Assembly: GCA_034509925.1 (NCBI GenBank) | Contig: CM067527.1 | Coordinates: forward strand, 9,982,001-10,046,000 | DNA length: 64,000 bases | Source of the DNA: Hirudinaria manillensis | Taxonomy: Eukaryota > Annelida > Clitellata > Hirudinida > Hirudinidae | Reading direction: 5' to 3' | In this document: piece by piece, positions 58,320 through 64,000 of the stretch | Position numbering within the stretch: the first letter of the stretch is position 1 | Layout of the letters: the number at the start of each line of letters is the position of its first letter | Notes under the pieces: generated by a model | Seen by the model: the letters and a program-made list of their open reading frames with translations, nothing else | Told to the model about the DNA's origin: nothing | Database searches by the model: none | Translations under genes and position numbers: made by a program

Positions 58320-61300
58320 TTTAAAGGCCCTTTAATATTTTTCATTTAGTTTAATTTATTTTTTAATTACCTTGAAATACTGAGCCTTATTTATCATTAA
58401 AATACAAATAATATAATGAAATTCTTGGCAAATACTCGACCAGATAAAGAAACTAACATGAACAAAACATGAGAAATATAAGAAACATCTCGTCATAGAC
58501 AACTGCATTGCAGAGGAAAATGATTATTTTCATTGGCACAATTGAATCACTTTTAAGGAATTTTAATAATTCTCCTTGAAAGTAAATATAGCGATTTAAA
58601 AATATAGTTTTCAGCATAATTTCAGTTTAATGAAGTAAGACAAGTTTAAGATGATTGACCCATGAATAAGTGACTGCAATTTCAACATTTCAGAACATTA
58701 AATTTATGCTGCTACGAATTTCTACCACAAATTAGATGGACGTGCGTAATGAATAATTTATATACATGTAACACATTTTTAACTTCATTCGTGTTATTTG
58801 TCTTATTATTTTTATTATTATTATAATAATTTATACTATTATATATAATTATTATAATAATTATAATATTATTTATACTATTATTATTTGAGGTTATTAG
58901 TTTAGAATTATTTTACAATTATTATTTATTATTTCGTGATAATTAAAAGTAATTTATTTTCAAATCACGTTCGGGAGAATGTTTGCCCGCCCAAACATGA
59001 AGTGTCAGTTTACACATTGTTTATTCATTTATGCAAATTCGATTGAGTAAATAAATAACTTATGAATAATTAATGACTGAAAATTTCCATTAAGAAATTC
59101 AAAGTAACAAATCTGTTGACCTCAGGATGACGAACCGAATGAATCCGCTCATTACATTTCGTCATGAATTATAATGTATTATAATTTATAAATTAATTAT
59201 AAAGGAATAAACAATATTTATTTAAATTTAAAAAGCAATTAATCATAATAAATAATTGAAATCTTATGAATTTAATTTCAGTTAATCGGCGTCCTAGTGG
59301 CTGGAACGGGTGGCATCTTGCTGGCCATGGCAGACTCGTCTTTCATCCACGAAACTGTGAGAGTCATTGTGGTGCCCGTGCTGGGTTGGTGACGTTTAAA
59401 TTTAAATTATTTTATTATTATTATAAATTTTTTATTATTAATAATTAATTTAATCAATAAATGATTCATTCTTTAATTAGTTCTGAAATCCCGCATTTGC
59501 TGTGGCTAAATTAGCGTCGTATTCAAAACCAGTTTGCATCATCACAGATGCAATTACGAGGGGATGCAGCATAAATACCTTGATTTGATTTCTATGGCAT
59601 TGATGATGATAATGATGTTGATGTTTTGCCGGCACGTTATGCGTGAGTAATACATGGTTGCCATAAGTAACCAACAATTATGAATTACGTCCGAACATTA
59701 GTACTTTTCCGAAATAAATTTAAAGATTTAAATTAGGATTGCAAAATTAGCAATTCTGTACTAAATCTTCCAAATCAACTTAAGATTCAGGTTCAAGCAA
59801 GTTCTTGGGAAACATGTAATTCACTGAACATAATGAATAATATTAACGTTAATAATGGTTTAGCATAAAATAATATAATGATTATTACAATTAGTACAAT
59901 ATAATAAATTAATAATTTAAAATGTTAAATATAATTTTTAATAATCAATGAGCTATCATGACTGATTATAATTACCAATTATAAAGTTGTTACGACAATT
60001 ATTAAGTTTTTACGTTATTATTATAATAATTATAATTATAATTATAGTTAATAATAACAATTATTATAATTATAGTTATAGTTATAATTAATAATAATTA
60101 TAATTATAGTTATTATTATAATTGTAGAGAACCTCTTCGGCCAAAACTACATCATGAGTTCTGTAACCGGAAGTCTCAAGGAATTCCTGTCCCCAGTCAG
60201 TTGGGTCCTCATCGTCATAGGTTGCATTCTCGTTGGAATCGCAATCTTTGGTTACATTGGAATCAGTCTCAGCATCAACCTGTGCCTTGCCATAGTATGT
60301 TTATTTTTATATTTTATTTCATTTTATTTTTAAATTCTATTTTATTTTTGATTGCCAACAAGTTTTTGGCTGACTAAATAATAGTTTTTATGGGCTTTTA
60401 ATAAATAAATAAACAAATAATAATAATAATTATTATTGGAATAATATTAAAAGTAAGCAATGTTCATAAATACTGAAATTATTTTTTATTATAAATTTTG
60501 ATAGTGTCAATGGCTGATGTGAATCATCTATTTCTCCTATAACTGGTCATGTTATTTAATAAGTTGATAGTAATATGACATATAATAGCTTCATAGCAGT
60601 TATGTAATATATAGTTATGTAAAGATACTTCTAAGATTGTAAAACCATCTTGTAAGTCGAAAGGAATCTTAAATATATTTGCATAATTAGTAATGGGTAA
60701 TATTAATTATGGAAGCAATAAATTTTATTGATTCATTGATCCATCATCAAAATTGTTCTTGTCTCAATGGCTTTCAGAACTTTTATGATTTCTGTGCTCT
60801 ACTTCTGAGCATGTGCTGTTCATCAAGAATATTGATTTCAATTATAAATATAATGTAATATCGAATTCATTCAAAGATATCGCTATAACAATACTTCGAT
60901 ATCGATTACGGAATCAACGCAAATCGATATTATATTAAAAATTATTTCAAATTAATTACGGAATATTTATATTTGTTCTCATTTGAAGTATGCAGCCATC
61001 ATTGGAATCATAATCTTTGTTCAAGTCCTGCTGGTTGCTCTCTTCTTCTCTGGCCAGGTGGGGTTTTTGGATTATTTTAACTTAATTACATTATTATTAA
61101 TTATTATTAATACAGCATTATGACTGATTATTATAATTACGATAAAAATACATAAAATGTACGAAGCTGTTGATAAATATTCAAAATGAAGTTGAGAATT
61201 GGAAAATAATTGTTGCAATTAGACGTATATTTTAAATCTATATTTGATATTTTAGAACAAACAAGTTTTATTTGATTTTAATTAAGCATTTAAAAGTAAA

Positions 61301-63163
61301 CTTATAATAAAATAATTTGAAGTAATTAAATAAAGTTTCAATTTAGAAACTGTAATTTATAATTAAAATTCACTGAATGCAACTAAAAATATCTTCAGCT
61401 TTTTGTTACAATATATATTTTTCAGCTTATGCATTTCTAACAACGAATGATTTCAAAACATTTCAATAAATAAATAAAAATGTTTTATTGAATGTCGTAT
61501 TATGTTCTTGTTATTGTTGTTGATTTCAGCTCAATGCACCGATAGAGAAATTGATGGTCAAGTCCATCCATGAACAATATGGCGGAATCTCTGACAACAA
61601 CATCTACACCTTCTCGTGGAATCTCGTTATGCTCAGGGTACCTTGTCGTTTTCATTGTAAAATAGAATTTTATTAATTAAATAATAATTAATTCGAATTT
61701 TAAATTATTTAATTAATGTTAAACGATCAAATTATGAATATTCTTATATCAAGATAATGAGTTATCAAGTTCTTATTTTGGATTATATGTTCTTACTTGT
61801 GGGCAAACACAACGAGCCAAAAACTTTGGTCAATAGATGATAATTTAGTAACAATTTAAATTAAATCTACAAAATGTTTTAAATTACTATCAACTTACCA
61901 CCAATTATCAAAACATGATGTTATTATTATTGTTATTGTTATCGTTGTGGTCATTGTTGTAAATGCGATTATATTTTAACACCGAATTCCTGAAACTAGC
62001 AAATTGTTCAACTTCCCAGTTCCAATGCTGTGGTGCCGTCAGCTACAAGGACTTCCAGGAGAACATGGAGAAGACCCAACCGTGGCCCAAAAACGATACC
62101 GTTCCAATCCATGGACACAACGTCACCGACGTCTTTGACATGCCTGTCGTCTGCTGCAAAACCAATGGAACTTTTCCTCACTTGGAGTTCTACGATCAGA
62201 AGTGCTACAAGGAAAGCAAACCGTCTAACAACATGAACCAGGTGAGTGACAGAAGAAACGTTGGAGGTTATTTTTCAGGTTGAAACATCATGAGTTTTGG
62301 TTCAATTGCTTTTGAACGTGCTGCGGAGCGTTACGAGCGCTTTTTGAACCTAAGTTCGAGAATTAATTTAAACAATTTTTTGAATAATTGTGGTAGCTAA
62401 TTATGTTTAATTAATATTTAATTGCAGTAATTTAAATGTAACGCACTTGCATTTGTAAGTAAATTGTCCTTAGAATCAGTTGCTACATGGTCTTTGAAAT
62501 ATGCGTGCATAGAAGCTATTGAAATTCCTCCTATTAACATGAATTAACATAAATTAACATTAATTAACGTAAATGATTATTTTATTCAGGGTTGTCGTGA
62601 AGCCATAGCACAAGAGATTGAGACTGAAAAGGGAAAGAGTGTGTTGTTTTACGCCCTAGCTTTGGTCATTCAGGTTGGCTAATTTATTAGCGATTATGAA
62701 TAAATTATAAACCAACGTAAACGCATTGCTACCAGTTAGTGCTTTGATTTGAAATTATTTAACATAATTTATTAATATATTAATTAATAACCCCTGAAAT
62801 GAGAAATGAAAATTTATAGCTTTGTTGTGAGGGCTTTCTTGTCTTTGGCCTGCAAGTTAAGCGTTCAAAACTTTGCAGAAGGAGTAAGCAATTTGTCCCC
62901 ATCCATTTTTTTGCCAGTAACTTTAAAATCCCTAAAAAAATTTTCTTTTTTATAATTTCTAATAATAAACAAATAAATAATGTCGATTTCGAATACTCGA
63001 TTTAAATAAACTTAATTTATTGGTGAAATATTATGAAATATATGAAATATAAGTTATTTATTAATTTAATTAATTTACCATGTTGACATGTTCACAGGTA
63101 CTCATTTTGATTATGGTCATCGTCATCATGCAGGAGAATAGAGTCTTCGGCGACAAAAAGTAG
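57431..63163 (+). CDS. Tetraspanin (295 aa, eight coding exons)
   Basis: Exons 57431-57499, 59282-59384, 60128-60294, 60989-61057, 61530-61637, 62020-62241, 62590-62673 and 63098-63163 all have GT/AG borders and agreeing phases. The N-terminus MGACCFCACIFK carries cysteines suited to palmitoylation. TM1 is at about 11-37, TM2 at 81-103, TM3 at 110-133 and TM4 at 262-286. The large extracellular loop has the hallmark Cys-Cys-Gly (175-177), a second Cys pair (217-218), Cys234 and Gly-Cys248, i.e. six cysteines. N-glycosylation sequons are NVT (206) and NGT (221). Tetraspanins organise plasma-membrane microdomains with integrins and other partners. Subfamily was not resolved. A 64-nt alternative exon may exist at 62820-62883. 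Confidence 0.93.
62820..62883 (+). CDS. Possible alternative penultimate exon of the tetraspanin
   Basis: TTTATAG|CTTTG at the left and AGGA|GTAAGC at the right bound 64 bases. They are open in the phase left by the seventh exon and read LCCEGFLVFGLQVKRSKLCR. Used as the last exon by read-through, it gives a different TM4 end and tail. Used as a cassette, it would shift the frame of the final exon. The default protein skips it. Confidence 0.4.
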
Positions 63164-64000
63164 CCAGCACTCGAGTAGACTCGCCACTGGTCGGCCATTT
63201 TGAGAAAATGGCGTCGATGGAACTTGTAGTTAAATTTTGTGACGTCGGCATTTATGTTAATCATGCTAATTACGGGTTGGCTGATGTCACGCTAGGGTCG
63301 AATTTTCACACTTCAGTGATTTTGCAATGTTTCCGGTGCCTGCATTCCTTTAAATGTGATTGCATACTTAATTGCATACTTAATTGAAAACCATCTCTCA
63401 CTATTTTGCATGTATTTATTTCTTATTTAATTCCTTCACTGATTCTTCCTCCAAAGTGCCTGCAATTCACACTCTTTCAGATCACTTTTATCATCAATGA
63501 ATGAAAATTGAGATTCAATTGGAAAAATTTTTGGCTCCATTTTGTCCAAAATTGAATATGTTTCTTTTTTTTTAATCATTTCGAGTTTATTTATTTAATA
63601 AACAGTTTTTGAAGGTACTTTTGTCCATTGAAATGAATTTTGAAATCAACATTTGCCAAATTTACACGATAATTTGGTCACGATAAAAACAAACTGCTTC
63701 CTAAAAAAGAACAATGCAATTTATTAAAAAATATTTATTGTAATTAGAAGTTAACGAAAAGTCTTAGTTGCTAATTTAAGTTATCTGAAACATTTGAGAC
63801 GTTACGAGATTTGGAAAGCAAGAGATTTGGAGGAAGATTTCAAACTCACTCTTCATTCAAAATAGGAGATCCGAAATTATGAGATATTTATGATTTGATT
63901 GCAAATATATATATTATATATGTTTCTTAAATATAAATCTTTATAATAAATCATTAACCATTATTATAGCCGCTGGAAATAACTATAACTATGCTTCAGG
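63164..64000. other. Tetraspanin 3' untranslated region and flank
   Basis: No further exon was seen. An AATAAA near 63597 may be the polyadenylation signal. The remainder is AT-rich. Confidence 0.5.

Overview
The window looks like nuclear DNA of a lophotrochozoan invertebrate. It is AT-rich, with short AT-rich introns, many tri-, tetra- and pentanucleotide microsatellites and a few DNA transposons and LINE fragments. An annelid such as a leech is my guess from overall texture; no species marker was seen. No prokaryotic, CRISPR, rRNA or tRNA feature was found.

Layout. 1-375: last exon of a secreted cysteine-rich protein. 2.5-8.1 kb (+): a seven-exon coiled-coil protein gene whose introns hold a hAT MITE and a hAT relic. 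8.1-16 kb: microsatellite-rich DNA with a degenerate LINE 3' end (10.2-11.6 kb). 16.1-19.0 kb (-): a two-exon NK3/bagpipe homeobox gene. 22.2-25.8 kb (-): MyD88 (death domain plus TIR), with a possible 63-nt in-frame cassette exon between the two domains. 27.5-34.0 kb (-): exons of one or more unrecognised genes. 34.5-35.3 kb (+): a three-exon gene for a 61-residue protein. 35.9-36.6 kb (-): mago nashi, an exon junction complex core subunit.

37.8-51.4 kb (-): four full-length, uninterrupted DEG/ENaC channel genes in head-to-tail tandem. The last two are a recent duplication that includes flanking DNA, and a fragment of a further copy lies between genes 2 and 3. All four share an Ala-Gly in place of the family's N-terminal His-Gly gating motif. 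53.5-54.6 kb: a hAT derivative with an open dimerisation-domain ORF. 56.7-63.2 kb (+): an eight-coding-exon tetraspanin with an upstream TATA box and an alternative penultimate exon; a small candidate gene overlaps it on the other strand.

The genes belong to unrelated processes: development (NK3), innate immunity (MyD88), RNA metabolism (Mago), ion channels and membrane scaffolding. The channel array is the only lineage-specific gene cluster and the most unusual part of the window. Exon structures were built by eye from splice signals and codon phase, so short exons and 5' ends are the least certain parts.
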